Made by a program: the position numbers and the translations under genes. DNA of 64,000 nt, from NCBI GenBank assembly GCA_964577715.1, contig CAZOAA010000001.1, forward strand, positions 1 to 64,000, read 5' to 3'. Numbering within the stretch: position 1 is the stretch's first letter; the number at the start of each line of letters is the position of its first letter. Of the stretch, positions 1 through 8,632 are shown one piece after another. Source of the stretch: SUP05 sp964577715 (GTDB lineage: Bacteria > Pseudomonadota > Gammaproteobacteria > PS1 > Pseudothioglobaceae). Under the pieces are notes generated by a model. The model was given only the letters and a program-made list of their open reading frames with translations, was not told the DNA's origin and did not search any database.

Positions 1-2
1 AT

Positions 3-230
3 CACAAATATCCAGATGATCAGATGGTTAGTATTGAAGAAAAATCGCCAAAACCGCCTAAAAAAAGAATTAGTATGTCATATAAGCGTCTTAATAAGTC
101 TTATTATGTTTTTAAACTAATAATTGGAAAATCAAAACAAAGAGTAGCTGCCTTACTAGAGCAAAATACAAAACTCCCAATTGTAAGAGTAAATGGCAAT
201 TGCGAAAAGATATATCAATTAAAACAATAA
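3..230 (+). CDS. C-terminal part of unknown protein, cut by window start
   Basis: The reading frame is open from the first bases of the window and stops at TAA 228-230. An internal ATG lies at 24, but the frame continues upstream of it, so this is probably the end of a longer gene. The visible 75 residues are basic (many Lys/Arg, including a KPPKKR stretch) with no signal peptide, membrane segment or motif I recognise. Nothing can be said about function. It is followed by about 100 bp of non-coding DNA before the fucose genes, so it probably belongs to a different transcription unit. Confidence 0.45.
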   Translation, partial: HKYPDDQMVSIEEKSPKPPKKRISMSYKRLNKSYYVFKLIIGKSKQRVAALLEQNTKLPIVRVNGNCEKIYQLKQ

Positions 231-268
231 TTTAAAGTCTTACTTAATTCAAAAAATGATTAGATGTG

Positions 269-274
269 TATAAT
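269..274 (+). promoter_or_regulatory. Possible -10 box upstream of fcl-gmd
   Basis: A perfect TATAAT lies in the 107-bp gap before the fucose genes, about 64 bp ahead of the chosen fcl start. The best upstream partner (TTAATT at 244-249) is a weak -35 with a 19-bp spacer. In DNA this AT-rich such a match is common, so this is a guess resting mainly on its position. Confidence 0.25.
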
Positions 275-291
275 TTTGTGGTTGTTTGTAT

Positions 292-320
292 CACTATTGC
301 TTTTATATAAGACAATAGTG
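292..320 (+). other. Small inverted repeat upstream of fcl
   Basis: CACTATTG at 292-299 is exactly complementary to CAATAGTG at 313-320, with a 13-base AT-rich loop. No T-run follows, so it does not look like an intrinsic terminator. It could be a leader hairpin or an operator half-site pair, or it could be chance. Confidence 0.3.
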
Positions 321-337
321 CTTTGGCTGTATTCTGT

Positions 338-1312
338 ATGACAAATCTTAATGATAAAATTTATGTTGCAGGTCATAATGGCATGGTTGGCTCAGCCATT
401 GTTCAAAAGTTATCTGAAAAAGGATATGAGAATATTGTTACAAAGCCACATACAGAGCTAGATCTAACTAATCAAAAAAATGTTTATAATTTTTTGAAAA
501 AGGAAAAACCAGATTATGTGGTTATTGCGGCGGCTAAAGTAGGGGGCATCTATGCTAATGACAACTATCCGGCTGAGTTTATTTTTCAAAACTTAATGAT
601 TGAGGCAAACCTAATACATGGTTCGTATTTAGCCGGGATAAGTAATTTATTGTTTTTGGGAAGCTCTTGTATATACCCCAAAGAATCAAAACAACCTATT
701 AAAGAAGAGTATCTTCTAAGTGGCTATCTAGAATCCACAAACGAACCGTATGCAGTTGCCAAGATTGCAGGCATTAAGCTTTGTGAGTCATATAATCGAC
801 AATATGGTACGGATTACAGAAGTATTATGCCAACTAATCTTTATGGCCCTAATGATAATTTTCACACTAAGAATAGTCATGTTATTCCATCATTAATTAG
901 GAAATTTCATAAGGCTAAGGTTGAAAAAAAACCTTTTGTTGAGGTATGGGGTAGTGGCAAGCCAATGCGTGAATTTCTATATGTTGATGATATGGCAGAT
1001 GCATCAATTCATATCATGGATATTGATAAAAAAATATTAGAAAGCGAAGTAGATCCAATGCTTTCACATATTAATATTGGCACTGGTGTAGATATTACAA
1101 TTAAAGATGTTGCCATGACTGTGAAAGATGTTGTAGGTTTTACAGGTAAAGTTACATTTAATACTAAAATGCAAGATGGCACCAAGAGAAAATTATTAGA
1201 CGTATCTAAAATGAAAAACTTGGGATGGAGTTCTAAAATTTCTTTGAAAGACGGCATACAGAAGACGTATGATTGGTTTTTGGCAAATTACAATAAGTTA
1301 AGACATAGTTAA
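338..1312 (+). CDS. fcl: GDP-L-fucose synthase
   Basis: Converts GDP-4-keto-6-deoxy-D-mannose to GDP-L-fucose with NADPH in the cytosol (3,5-epimerisation and reduction). The product has 324 residues, the usual family length. It has an N-terminal Rossmann motif (GHNGMVGSA, residues 12-20), the conserved SSCIYP segment (109-114) and the YxxxK pair Tyr138/Lys142, spaced as in E. coli Fcl (Ser107, Tyr136, Lys140). I chose ATG 338 over the in-frame TTG 323 because the family N-terminus starts just before the Rossmann strand; neither has a clear Shine-Dalgarno sequence. The gmd gene follows immediately, in the reverse of the usual gmd-fcl order. Confidence 0.93.
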   Translation: MTNLNDKIYVAGHNGMVGSAIVQKLSEKGYENIVTKPHTELDLTNQKNVYNFLKKEKPDYVVIAAAKVGGIYANDNYPAEFIFQNLMIEANLIHGSYLAGISNLLFLGSSCIYPKESKQPIKEEYLLSGYLESTNEPYAVAKIAGIKLCESYNRQYGTDYRSIMPTNLYGPNDNFHTKNSHVIPSLIRKFHKAKVEKKPFVEVWGSGKPMREFLYVDDMADASIHIMDIDKKILESEVDPMLSHINIGTGVDITIKDVAMTVKDVVGFTGKVTFNTKMQDGTKRKLLDVSKMKNLGWSSKISLKDGIQKTYDWFLANYNKLRHS

Positions 1313-2401
1313 ATGACTAGGAAAGCATTAATAACTGGAATAACAGGACAAGATGGAGCATATCTTGCTGAATTTCTTTTAAAAAAAGGGTATGAAGTGC
1401 ACGGTATGAAGCGTCGCTCTTCTCTTTTTAATACTGATAGAATTGATCATCTATATCAAGATCCACACGATAAAAACCCAAAGTTTATTCTCCATCATGG
1501 AGACCTAACTGACTCAACAAGCTTAATTAGGATTATTCAGGAGTCTCAACCTGATGAAATATATAATTTAGCGGCACAATCACACGTGGCAGTCTCTTTT
1601 GAAGAGCCTGAATATACTGCAAATTCGGATGCTTTGGGAGCATTAAGAATTTTAGAGGCAATTAGAATTTTAAAGTTGGAAAAGAAAACAAGATACTATC
1701 AAGCCTCTACTTCAGAGCTTTTTGGCAAGGTTCAAGAGTCACCACAAAACGAGAAAACACCTTTTTATCCTAGAAGTCCCTATGCAGTGGCTAAATTGTA
1801 TGCATATTGGATTACTATTAATTATCGGGAAGCGTATGGCATCTACGCTTGCAACGGTATTTTATTTAATCATGAGTCACCCATACGTGGAGAAACATTT
1901 GTAACTAGAAAAATAACTAGGGCGTTAGCTAGAATCAAACTAGGGCTTCAGGAATGCCTCTTTTTAGGGAATATCGATGCAAAGAGAGATTGGGGCCATG
2001 CCAAGGATTATGTGGAGATGCAATGGCTCATGCTTCAACAGGATAAGCCAGAAGATTTTGCGATATCAACTGGCGAACAACATTCTGTTCGTGATTTTAT
2101 TGAAATTGCAGCCAAAGAAATTAACATTGAGATTAAATGGAAAGGAGGGGGTGTTGACGAGGTTGGTATTGATGTTAATACGGGTAATGTAATTATAAGA
2201 ATCGATAAGAGGTATTTTCGACCTACAGAGGTGGATACATTATTGGGTGATTCAAAAAAGGCAAAGGACAAACTTAATTGGCAGCCAAAAATTTCTTTTC
2301 AAGAGCTTGTAAAAGAAATGATGGTTTCAGATTTAGAGGGGGCTAAAAAGGACAAGTTGTGTGAAAATAAGGGCTTTAATGTATTTAATTACAATGAGTA
2401 A
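1313..2401 (+). CDS. gmd: GDP-mannose 4,6-dehydratase
   Basis: Makes GDP-4-keto-6-deoxy-D-mannose from GDP-mannose, the substrate for Fcl next door. The 362-residue product has the extended-SDR nucleotide-binding motif [10 protein letters not shown] near the N-terminus, the family segment [11 protein letters not shown] around residues 31-41, the NLAAQSHV motif, and the catalytic YAVAK motif around residue 160. The ATG begins directly after the fcl stop, so the two are translationally coupled. GDP-fucose would feed one of the glycosyltransferases downstream. No mannose-activation genes (manB/manC) are in the window, so GDP-mannose must come from elsewhere. Confidence 0.95.
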   Translation: MTRKALITGITGQDGAYLAEFLLKKGYEVHGMKRRSSLFNTDRIDHLYQDPHDKNPKFILHHGDLTDSTSLIRIIQESQPDEIYNLAAQSHVAVSFEEPEYTANSDALGALRILEAIRILKLEKKTRYYQASTSELFGKVQESPQNEKTPFYPRSPYAVAKLYAYWITINYREAYGIYACNGILFNHESPIRGETFVTRKITRALARIKLGLQECLFLGNIDAKRDWGHAKDYVEMQWLMLQQDKPEDFAISTGEQHSVRDFIEIAAKEINIEIKWKGGGVDEVGIDVNTGNVIIRIDKRYFRPTEVDTLLGDSKKAKDKLNWQPKISFQELVKEMMVSDLEGAKKDKLCENKGFNVFNYNE

Positions 2402-2428
2402 TTTTTTCTTAAGGTTTTGGAGATTAAA

Positions 2429-3502
2429 TTGAATAATAAAAATGTATTAAATTATGTATTTGGAAATGGGTCTTTGTCATTGTTGCCATCAATACTAAAA
2501 GACAAGCGATCAACTGGCAAATATAAAGTTTTGTATTTTATTGACTCTTATTTTAAGATTGATAGTGCTTTAATAGATGTTAACTTTGATGATGAAGATA
2601 TTATTTTTTATCATGATACAAAGTTGGAACCAACTACTGAATACATAGACAATATAATGGATGATTTGTACATCAATAAAAATAAAATATGTGCTGTAGT
2701 TGGAATTGGCGGCGGTTCAACTATGGATGTGTCTAAAGCCGTATCTAATTTAATAACTAACAAAGGGAGTGCAGAAGATTACCAAGGGTGGAATCTTGTA
2801 AGAAATCCAGGTATGTATAAAATAGCAATCCCCACACTCTCTGGAACAGGTGCTGAGGCCACAAGAACTTGTGTAATGACAAATAAAAAAACTGGATTGA
2901 AACTTGGTATGAATAGTGATTTTACAGTCTTTGATCAAATTATAATGGATCCAGAATTGACGTCTTCAGTGCCAAAGGATCAGTTTTTTTATACAGGTAT
3001 GGATGCTTATATCCATTGTATTGAAGCTTTAAACGGCTCTCATAGAAATGCTATTGGAGATGCTTATTCAGCACAAACTATACATCTTTGTAAAGAGGTG
3101 TTTGGTAGTGATAACATGATGTCTAATGAAAATCGCTCTAAAATGATGGTTGCTTCATATTTAGGAGGGTGTGCTATTGCTACTAGCTATGTTGGTGTGG
3201 TGCATCCTTTTTCGGCAGGATTAAGTGTTGTTCTTGGAATACACCACTGTATAGCTAACTGTATCACAATGAGAGCTATGAAAGAATTTTATCCAGTTGA
3301 ATATGATGAATTTTGGGAGATGTGTGATAGGCAGAAAGTTTTTATTCCTAAGGGTGTGTGCGACAACCTTGCCGATGATCAATATAACAAGCTTTATGAG
3401 TCAACTATAATTCATGAAAAACCTCTAGTTAATGCAATAGGTAATAATTATAAAAGTATTTTAACAAAAGATAAAGTTATTGAAATTTTTAAGAAGATGT
3501 GA
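2429..3502 (+). CDS. kdnB: KdnB-like iron-dependent 3-deoxy-octulosonate 8-oxidase
   Basis: Iron-containing alcohol dehydrogenase family, about 357 residues. It has GGGSTMDVSKA (nucleotide-binding loop), TLSGTGAEATRT, and the metal-ligand region FYTGMDAYIHCIEAL followed by two further His clusters (VVHPFSAG and GIHHCIANC). The SGTGAEA/SDxTVFDQIIMDPEL/FYTGMD pattern matches what I know of Shewanella KdnB, which oxidises Kdo at C8 before amination by KdnA. The start is TTG 2429, preceded by GGAG at 2419-2422 with 6-nt spacing; an earlier in-frame TTG at 2417 lacks usable spacing. The next gene is an aminotransferase, as expected for a KdnA partner. The exact sugar substrate is inferred, and another ulosonic acid is possible. 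Confidence 0.65.
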   Translation: MNNKNVLNYVFGNGSLSLLPSILKDKRSTGKYKVLYFIDSYFKIDSALIDVNFDDEDIIFYHDTKLEPTTEYIDNIMDDLYINKNKICAVVGIGGGSTMDVSKAVSNLITNKGSAEDYQGWNLVRNPGMYKIAIPTLSGTGAEATRTCVMTNKKTGLKLGMNSDFTVFDQIIMDPELTSSVPKDQFFYTGMDAYIHCIEALNGSHRNAIGDAYSAQTIHLCKEVFGSDNMMSNENRSKMMVASYLGGCAIATSYVGVVHPFSAGLSVVLGIHHCIANCITMRAMKEFYPVEYDEFWEMCDRQKVFIPKGVCDNLADDQYNKLYESTIIHEKPLVNAIGNNYKSILTKDKVIEIFKKM

Positions 3503-4671
3503 CAAAACCATTGTACAGAATACCATTTAGTGGGCGTGCTCACTTGTATACAAATGAAGAGATTCAAGTTGTAAGTAGCGTTATAAATAACCCCTCTACC
3601 CTTACGCAGGGTAAGTATCAAGATCAGTTCCAAAAGAAATTTTGTGAGTATTCTGGTTCTAAATATTCCTTTGCTCTGAATAATGCGACTGCAGCTTTAG
3701 AGTTATCAGCACAGCTTTGTCAATTTAATCCTGGAGATGAGGTAATAATTCCAGGACACACCTTTACATCATCCGCATATCCTTTTGTAAAAAAGGGTGC
3801 AAAGGTAGTTTGGGCAGATATTGAACTAGATAGTAAAGTTGTTTCGGTTGATACTATTGAGAAATGTATAACACCTAAAACCAAAGCAATTGTTGTAGTT
3901 CATTTGTATGGTTATGGCGCAGATATGCTACCTATCATGGAGTTAGCCAATAAACACAACTTACTTGTTATAGAGGATGCGGCACAAGCTCTTGGTGTTT
4001 TTGTTGATGGAAAAATGGCAGGAACTTTCGGTGATTTTGGAGTATTTTCTTTCCATTCGCACAAAAACATATCCACGCTTGGAGAAGGGGGGATGCTTGT
4101 GGTTAAAAGTGAAAAAGTTGCAAAAATTATCCCAATGTTACGACACAATGGACATGTTGATTTTGATTTTGAAAGAGAGGATTATTGGAAACCTGCCATG
4201 GGAAATGTTGATATACCTGAAATTAATGGAAAATATATTTTTCCAAATAATTATTGTATAGGAGAAGTTGAATGTGCTCTTGGTGCTAAGATGCTCGACA
4301 GGATTGATTCTATAAATAGAGTAAAACGAAAACGCGCAATAACTTTTATCGACTCTATTTCCGATTATAAAGAGATTAAATTTCACCGTGTAGATTCCGC
4401 TAGGCACAGTTATCACTTATTATCTGCTCAATTTGTTGGCGGTAATCGAGATAAATTTATGCGCAAAATGGCAAGCAAAGGCATACAGTGTGTTGTGCAA
4501 TACTACCCGCTCTATCGTTATGATTTTTATAAAAAGATGGGGATGAAAAAAGCAAATTGCCCTAATACAGATATTTTTTTTGATAACATGGTCTCGTTCC
4601 CATTTCATCACATGATGAGCGATGAGGATTTTAATTGGATGATAAAAGTAACCAAAGAGTGTTTGAGTTAG
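3499..4671 (+). CDS. DegT/DnrJ/EryC1 aminotransferase (KdnA-type candidate)
   Basis: PLP-dependent sugar aminotransferase, 390 residues, normal for the family. It shows the GDEVIIPGHTF segment, the EDAAQALG motif that contacts PLP, and the Schiff-base lysine in SHKNISTLGEGG (about residue 189). The GTG start overlaps the ATGTGA end of the preceding KdnB-like gene, so the two are coupled: the oxidase would make an aldehyde or ketone and this enzyme would aminate it. The stretch after the active-site lysine differs from the Shewanella KdnA I remember, so the substrate could be a different sugar. The family call is secure; the specific role is inferred. Confidence 0.8.
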   Translation: MTKPLYRIPFSGRAHLYTNEEIQVVSSVINNPSTLTQGKYQDQFQKKFCEYSGSKYSFALNNATAALELSAQLCQFNPGDEVIIPGHTFTSSAYPFVKKGAKVVWADIELDSKVVSVDTIEKCITPKTKAIVVVHLYGYGADMLPIMELANKHNLLVIEDAAQALGVFVDGKMAGTFGDFGVFSFHSHKNISTLGEGGMLVVKSEKVAKIIPMLRHNGHVDFDFEREDYWKPAMGNVDIPEINGKYIFPNNYCIGEVECALGAKMLDRIDSINRVKRKRAITFIDSISDYKEIKFHRVDSARHSYHLLSAQFVGGNRDKFMRKMASKGIQCVVQYYPLYRYDFYKKMGMKKANCPNTDIFFDNMVSFPFHHMMSDEDFNWMIKVTKECLS

Positions 4672-4689
4672 TCATTTGCATAAACATAC

Positions 4690-4695
4690 TATAAT
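4690..4695 (+). promoter_or_regulatory. Possible -10 box before the GT2 gene
   Basis: TATAAT lies in the 36-bp gap between the aminotransferase stop and the TTG start of the glycosyltransferase. No convincing -35 lies at normal spacing, and the box is only 12 nt from the start codon, which would leave a very short leader. Weak support. Confidence 0.15.
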
Positions 4696-4707
4696 TAAAA
4701 AAGAGAT

Positions 4708-5379
4708 TTGAAACACAAGCCAAAAATATCTGTCATTGTTCCTGTTTACAATCAAGAGCTTTATATAGGGCGTTGTTTACGCTCCTTGTTGCATCAGTCT
4801 ATAGATCATTCTGAGTATGAGATTTTAGTGGTAAACGATGGAAGTGATGATCTTACTGGATATGCCTTGGATCAATTTTGCGATCCTTATGATTCGGTTG
4901 TGAAAGTAATCACTAATAAGAAAAATAAAGGCTTGCCCGCCTCTGTTAATATGGCCCTCAAAGCCTCTATAGCCGCTTATGTGGTAAGAGTCGATTCAGA
5001 TGATTTTGTTAACTTTAATTTTCTGAATTTTCTTCAACACTACTTAGAAACTAACAAGCATGCTGATGCAGTTGCTTGTGATTACTTACTGGTTGATAAT
5101 GATGAGAGTGAGATTAGAAGGTGTAATTGTGATAAAGATCCTATTGCTTGTGGGATCATGTTCCATAAAGATAGTGTTTTTGATGTAGGATTGTATGACG
5201 AATCATTTCTTTGCAATGAGGAGCGTGAATTACGAATTAGATATGAAAAAAAATACAATATTCACAGATTGGCTATTCCGTTATATAGATATAGGCGTCA
5301 TGGTAATAATTTGACTAATGACAATAAAACTATGGATTTTTATAATAAAAATCTTACAAAAAAACATGGTTCTGCCTAG
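4708..5379 (+). CDS. Family 2 glycosyltransferase
   Basis: A 223-residue GT-A fold enzyme. It starts with ISVIVPVYNQ (residues 6-15), has the nucleotide-binding VNDGSDD (about 43-49) and the DxD-like RVDSDDF (about 94-100). It is shorter than many GT2 proteins but has the complete catalytic core. The start is TTG 4708 with a purine-rich AAGAGA just upstream; no ATG lies nearby. It sits between the KdnB/DegT pair and the cytidylyltransferase/NeuB pair, so it probably belongs to that cassette. Donor and acceptor cannot be told from the sequence. Confidence 0.85.
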   Translation: MKHKPKISVIVPVYNQELYIGRCLRSLLHQSIDHSEYEILVVNDGSDDLTGYALDQFCDPYDSVVKVITNKKNKGLPASVNMALKASIAAYVVRVDSDDFVNFNFLNFLQHYLETNKHADAVACDYLLVDNDESEIRRCNCDKDPIACGIMFHKDSVFDVGLYDESFLCNEERELRIRYEKKYNIHRLAIPLYRYRRHGNNLTNDNKTMDFYNKNLTKKHGSA

Positions 5380-5408
5380 TTGTTTGTAGTTATATAAAAA
5401 AATATATT

Positions 5409-6095
5409 TTGAATACGGTTGCAATAATACAAGCGAGAATGGGGTCAAAAAGACTTCCAAATAAAATGATGTTGTATTTACATGGGCATCCAATATGTGA
5501 GTGGGTATACAAAAGAGTTATTAAATCAAAAAAAATTAATCATGTAATTTTTGCTATTCCGGATAATAAGGAAAATAACGTGCTGTATCTATATTTAAAA
5601 TCTATTGGTGCAAATGTATTTAAAGGTAGTGAGAAAAATGTGGTTGATAGGTTTTATAATGCTGCACATGCATTTGCTGCCGATAGAGTTATAAGGATAT
5701 GTGCAGATAATCCACTCGTATGCCCATTAGAGATAGATAGACTTGTCGATTTTTTTGATAATAGTGAGTGTGATTATGCTTATAACCATATCCCAAAAAA
5801 CAACAATTACCCAGATGGATTTGGTGCAGAGATTTGTCCAATCTCCATTTTAGATAAAATACATCAAGCACAAAAAAGTGAGCAACAACAAGAGCATGTT
5901 TTTAACTACATACTTGACAATAAATCAAAATTTGTAATTAAAACATTTGACGCTCCTAAGTATATATCCTATCCTAAATTAAAATTGGATATTGATACTA
6001 TAAGTGATTATCAAAAGATGATGTCATTCAAAATTTCAGTAGATATGACATCGTTAGAAATTGTAAAAACTATTTTAAATTTTGAGTCAAACTAG
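5409..6095 (+). CDS. spsF: SpsF-type cytidylyltransferase
   Basis: Member of the CMP-sugar nucleotidyltransferase group of SpsF and NeuA. The 228-residue protein has the N-terminal CTP-binding motif IIQARMGSKRLPNK (residues 6-19) and an RICADNPLV segment near residue 100. The start is TTG. The following gene, a NeuB-type synthase, begins one base after this stop, an association typical of SpsE/SpsF and NeuB/NeuA pairs. The likely role is CMP activation of the ulosonic acid made by the neighbouring synthase. Confidence 0.8.
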   Translation: MNTVAIIQARMGSKRLPNKMMLYLHGHPICEWVYKRVIKSKKINHVIFAIPDNKENNVLYLYLKSIGANVFKGSEKNVVDRFYNAAHAFAADRVIRICADNPLVCPLEIDRLVDFFDNSECDYAYNHIPKNNNYPDGFGAEICPISILDKIHQAQKSEQQQEHVFNYILDNKSKFVIKTFDAPKYISYPKLKLDIDTISDYQKMMSFKISVDMTSLEIVKTILNFESN

Positions 6096-6096
6096 T

Positions 6097-7155
6097 ATGA
6101 GATTGTTAAATTTATTTGACACATATAACAACAATATAGCGCATGTATCTCAACCTTTTATTGTTGCAGAAATAGGGGTTAATCATGAAGGAAATATGGA
6201 TCTTGCCAAAAGGCTAATAAATGAAGCTAAGACTGGCGGAGCTGATGCAGTTAAATTTCAAAGTTATAAAGCAAAGACATTAGCATCAAAAAACTCACCT
6301 GCGTACTGGGATATAACAAAAGAGCCAACAAAAAACCAGTACGAATTATTTAAGAAGCATGATAGCTTTTGGTTGAAAGAGATGGAGCAGTTAAAGTTTT
6401 ATTGTGATGAATTAAATATAGAATTTATGAGCACTCCATTTGATATTGAGTCAGCTAACTTCTTAAATGATTTGATGGATGTTTATAAGATTTCATCGTC
6501 TGACATTACTAACAAGCCCTTTATTGAACATATATGTCGATTTAATAAACCTATAATATTATCCACTGGGGCTAGTACTTTTGAAGAGATACAGGAGGCT
6601 GTTGACTGGGTGTCAAATTACAATAATCCACTTGCATTGCTGCATTGTGTATTGAATTATCCTACTAATGATGAGCATGCCAATTTAGGTATGATATCTA
6701 AGCTAAAGAGCAGGTATCCCAATAATATCATTGGATATAGTGATCATACTATGCCAAAAGATATGAAAATTTGTGAGATTGCTACAATGTTAGGAAGTGT
6801 AATAATAGAAAAACATTTTACTCATGATAAAACTTTAGGTGGTAATGACCATTATCATTCTATGGATAAAAAAGACTTAATAGCTTTTAGAGAAAATATT
6901 GATAAGATGTTGACAGTATTGGGGTCTAATAATAATGATTATCTACTAAACCAAAAACTTGCAAGGGATAATGCCAGAAGAAGTATAGTGACTAGTAGGC
7001 ATTTAAAAGCAGGCGATATTGTGTATTATAATGATTTAACTTGGAAAAGGCCTGCGCATGGCATTAGTCCAAAGTTTATAGATGACGTCATTGGTAGAAA
7101 GATTAAAGAAGATGTGCCTGCTGATTCTATACTGCAATGGGAGATGATAATTTAG
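6097..7155 (+). CDS. NeuB-family synthase with SAF domain
   Basis: Condenses phosphoenolpyruvate with an N-acyl hexosamine-type aldose to give a nine-carbon ulosonic acid. Residues from about 20 on form the NeuB TIM barrel (VAEIGVNHEGN, AVKFQSYK, STPFD, YKISSSDI, STGAS, GYSDHT, EKHFT). The last 60 residues form an SAF/antifreeze-like domain (NARRSIV, AGDIVYYNDLTWKRP, IGRKIKED). Length 352 aa is normal. ATG 6097 was chosen over TTG 6082, which lies inside the upstream gene. With the SpsF-type enzyme before it, this is a CMP-nonulosonate pair. Whether the product is sialic-, legionaminic- or pseudaminic-type cannot be decided by eye. Confidence 0.85.
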   Translation: MRLLNLFDTYNNNIAHVSQPFIVAEIGVNHEGNMDLAKRLINEAKTGGADAVKFQSYKAKTLASKNSPAYWDITKEPTKNQYELFKKHDSFWLKEMEQLKFYCDELNIEFMSTPFDIESANFLNDLMDVYKISSSDITNKPFIEHICRFNKPIILSTGASTFEEIQEAVDWVSNYNNPLALLHCVLNYPTNDEHANLGMISKLKSRYPNNIIGYSDHTMPKDMKICEIATMLGSVIIEKHFTHDKTLGGNDHYHSMDKKDLIAFRENIDKMLTVLGSNNNDYLLNQKLARDNARRSIVTSRHLKAGDIVYYNDLTWKRPAHGISPKFIDDVIGRKIKEDVPADSILQWEMII

Positions 7156-7186
7156 ACTTGTATTGAGTTTACATTGTCAAAAATAA

Positions 7187-7595
7187 ATGAGTTTTATTGT
7201 TGATTTAGACAAAAGCCTGAAAGAATTGTTTCCAATTACAAGGTCAATAATCAGTAATGGAAATAGAAGAAGTTTGGAAACTTTACAAAAAAAATGTTCC
7301 TATTCAAATTAAAAAATTACGATTCTAGTGACTCTGTATATGATTTGGACTGTTCCAGATAAATGTAATATTAAAGATTCATGGATTAAAGATAGTGCTG
7401 TAAATAAAATAGCAAGCATCAAATAATGCAATCTTCATCTGGCTAGCTTATAGTACACTAATACATACAGTTATTGGCTCCCAAGATTTAAAGTCAAAGT
7501 TATATTATGGTGATGTTTAGCCAAAATCCATACCTTATGAAACCTTGTCTTGTTCTAAAGACTGGTTGATTTGTTTTAATAAAACAATATGCTAA
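7187..7595 (+). pseudogene. Decayed DUF2172/DUF4910 (peptidase-like) gene remnant
   Basis: The 506-bp gap after the NeuB gene has no intact ORF but carries fragments of one protein spread over different frames. From ATG 7187 the frame reads FIVDLDKSLKELFPITRSI and GNRRSLETL. Another frame gives IWTVPDKCNIKDSWIKDSA, and a later one gives PKSIPYETL with KDWLICFNK before a stop at 7593-7595. In order these match my memory of the family N-terminus (LYPICRSITGNGVR, FDWTVPKEWNIKDAYIKD, IPYVTSYY, WGFCL). Several frameshifts and stops separate them and the rest of the gene is missing. Such genes often sit in polysaccharide loci. The assignment is from memory of the family. Confidence 0.6.
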
Positions 7596-7661
7596 CCCAT
7601 TTCACAACACTAATCTGTTTAGTTTAAAATACTTCAAACGACTATATAGATTTATTAATCA

Positions 7662-8252
7662 ATGGTAAAAATAGCCTCGATGAGTTCACTTAAACCATTA
7701 GAAATGGTTTTCCCGAACCATTTAAAAAACTTAAGAAAAATGATAAATAAATCGGGAGTTATTAATTCCCCGATTATCGCTGATGAAGAGACAGGTATTG
7801 TGCTTGATGGCAGTCATAGATATATATTCTTTCTGATGGGTGGATATCTAGAAGCTCCAGTTAAATTTGTAAATTATATGGACGAAAATATTAGAGTTGG
7901 AACCCACCTAATGCATCGCCATATAATTGATGGACATACTGGTATATCAAAAAAAGAAGTGATACGTAGAGGGTTGTCTGGAAAACTTTTTCCACCAAGA
8001 ACAACTAGAAATTTCTTTCCTTTTAGAAAGAATACTTTTGCTGAAATTTCTTTGGATTCTTTGACCAAAGGGCGTGCGGTAGATTGCTCAAAGTTTATTG
8101 CAAAAGTTTCCATTCAGGAAGAAGTAGATCATAATTTAAAATATATTGAAGAAATTGAATTTGAACTTGATGAGATAATACGTTACATGGAAGAAATAAG
8201 GCTTACTAAAAATTATCTTAAATCTCAAATTGAGATGATGGTGCAGAGTTGA
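7662..8252 (+). CDS. ParB-fold (SerK/SbnI-like) putative kinase
   Basis: 196-residue protein with a ParB/sulfiredoxin-fold core. It shows IIADEETGIVLDGSHRY (about residues 38-54), where DGSHR corresponds to the phosphate-binding DGHHR motif, preceded by LKPLEMVFPNHLKNL with a possible catalytic Glu. The later FPPRTTRNFFPFRK resembles a segment I recall from ParB-like free serine kinases (archaeal SerK, staphylococcal SbnI). Those phosphorylate free L-serine to O-phosphoserine. The next gene is an HxGH nucleotidyltransferase overlapping by 4 nt, and a LicD-like transferase lies about 4 kb downstream. A DNA-binding ParB role is unlikely because no helix-turn-helix follows. Substrate is inferred. 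Confidence 0.6.
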   Translation: MVKIASMSSLKPLEMVFPNHLKNLRKMINKSGVINSPIIADEETGIVLDGSHRYIFFLMGGYLEAPVKFVNYMDENIRVGTHLMHRHIIDGHTGISKKEVIRRGLSGKLFPPRTTRNFFPFRKNTFAEISLDSLTKGRAVDCSKFIAKVSIQEEVDHNLKYIEEIEFELDEIIRYMEEIRLTKNYLKSQIEMMVQS

Positions 8253-8632
8253 TAGTATTTTTTCCAGGAAAGTTTCAACCACCTCATTTGGGGCATATTC
8301 TAACTATAATTGATCTTAGTGATAACTACGACAAAGTTATTGTCGGTATCACTGAGGATTGTCCGGCCGTTCTAAAACAAAATGAAAGAATAGGTATTTT
8401 TAATAAGGTTTTTAAGAATTTTGACAATGTTGATGTTGTTCCAATCACTGGAATATTGACAGAATACACAAAAGAACAAAAAGAACTCCTGCCTGTTTTT
8501 GATGTCTGTGTTAGTGGGAACAATAAAGTTCTAAAAAATATGTCTAAACTGGGCTATAAGTGCACTTACAAAGAAAGATCTAAAGGTATTGGGTATAGCG
8601 GCACAGCAATAAGGAGTTTAATCAATGAATAG
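8249..8632 (+). CDS. Cytidylyltransferase-like HxGH nucleotidyltransferase
   Basis: Small (127 aa) protein of the adenylyl/cytidylyltransferase superfamily. It has the nucleotide-binding GKFQPPHLGH at residues 7-16 (HxGH signature) and a C-terminal YSGTAIRSLI matching the ISSTxIR-type motif. The TTG start overlaps the stop of the ParB-fold kinase. Relatives activate phospho-alcohols (glycerol-3-phosphate, phosphoethanolamine, phosphocholine) or NMN. In this context it could activate the phosphorylated product of the upstream kinase as a CDP-ester. The fold is clear; the substrate is a hypothesis. Confidence 0.7.
   Translation: MIVFFPGKFQPPHLGHILTIIDLSDNYDKVIVGITEDCPAVLKQNERIGIFNKVFKNFDNVDVVPITGILTEYTKEQKELLPVFDVCVSGNNKVLKNMSKLGYKCTYKERSKGIGYSGTAIRSLINE

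Noticed and set aside
292..320. Intrinsic terminator before fcl
   Set aside because: The stem is short and AT-rich and is not followed by a run of T.
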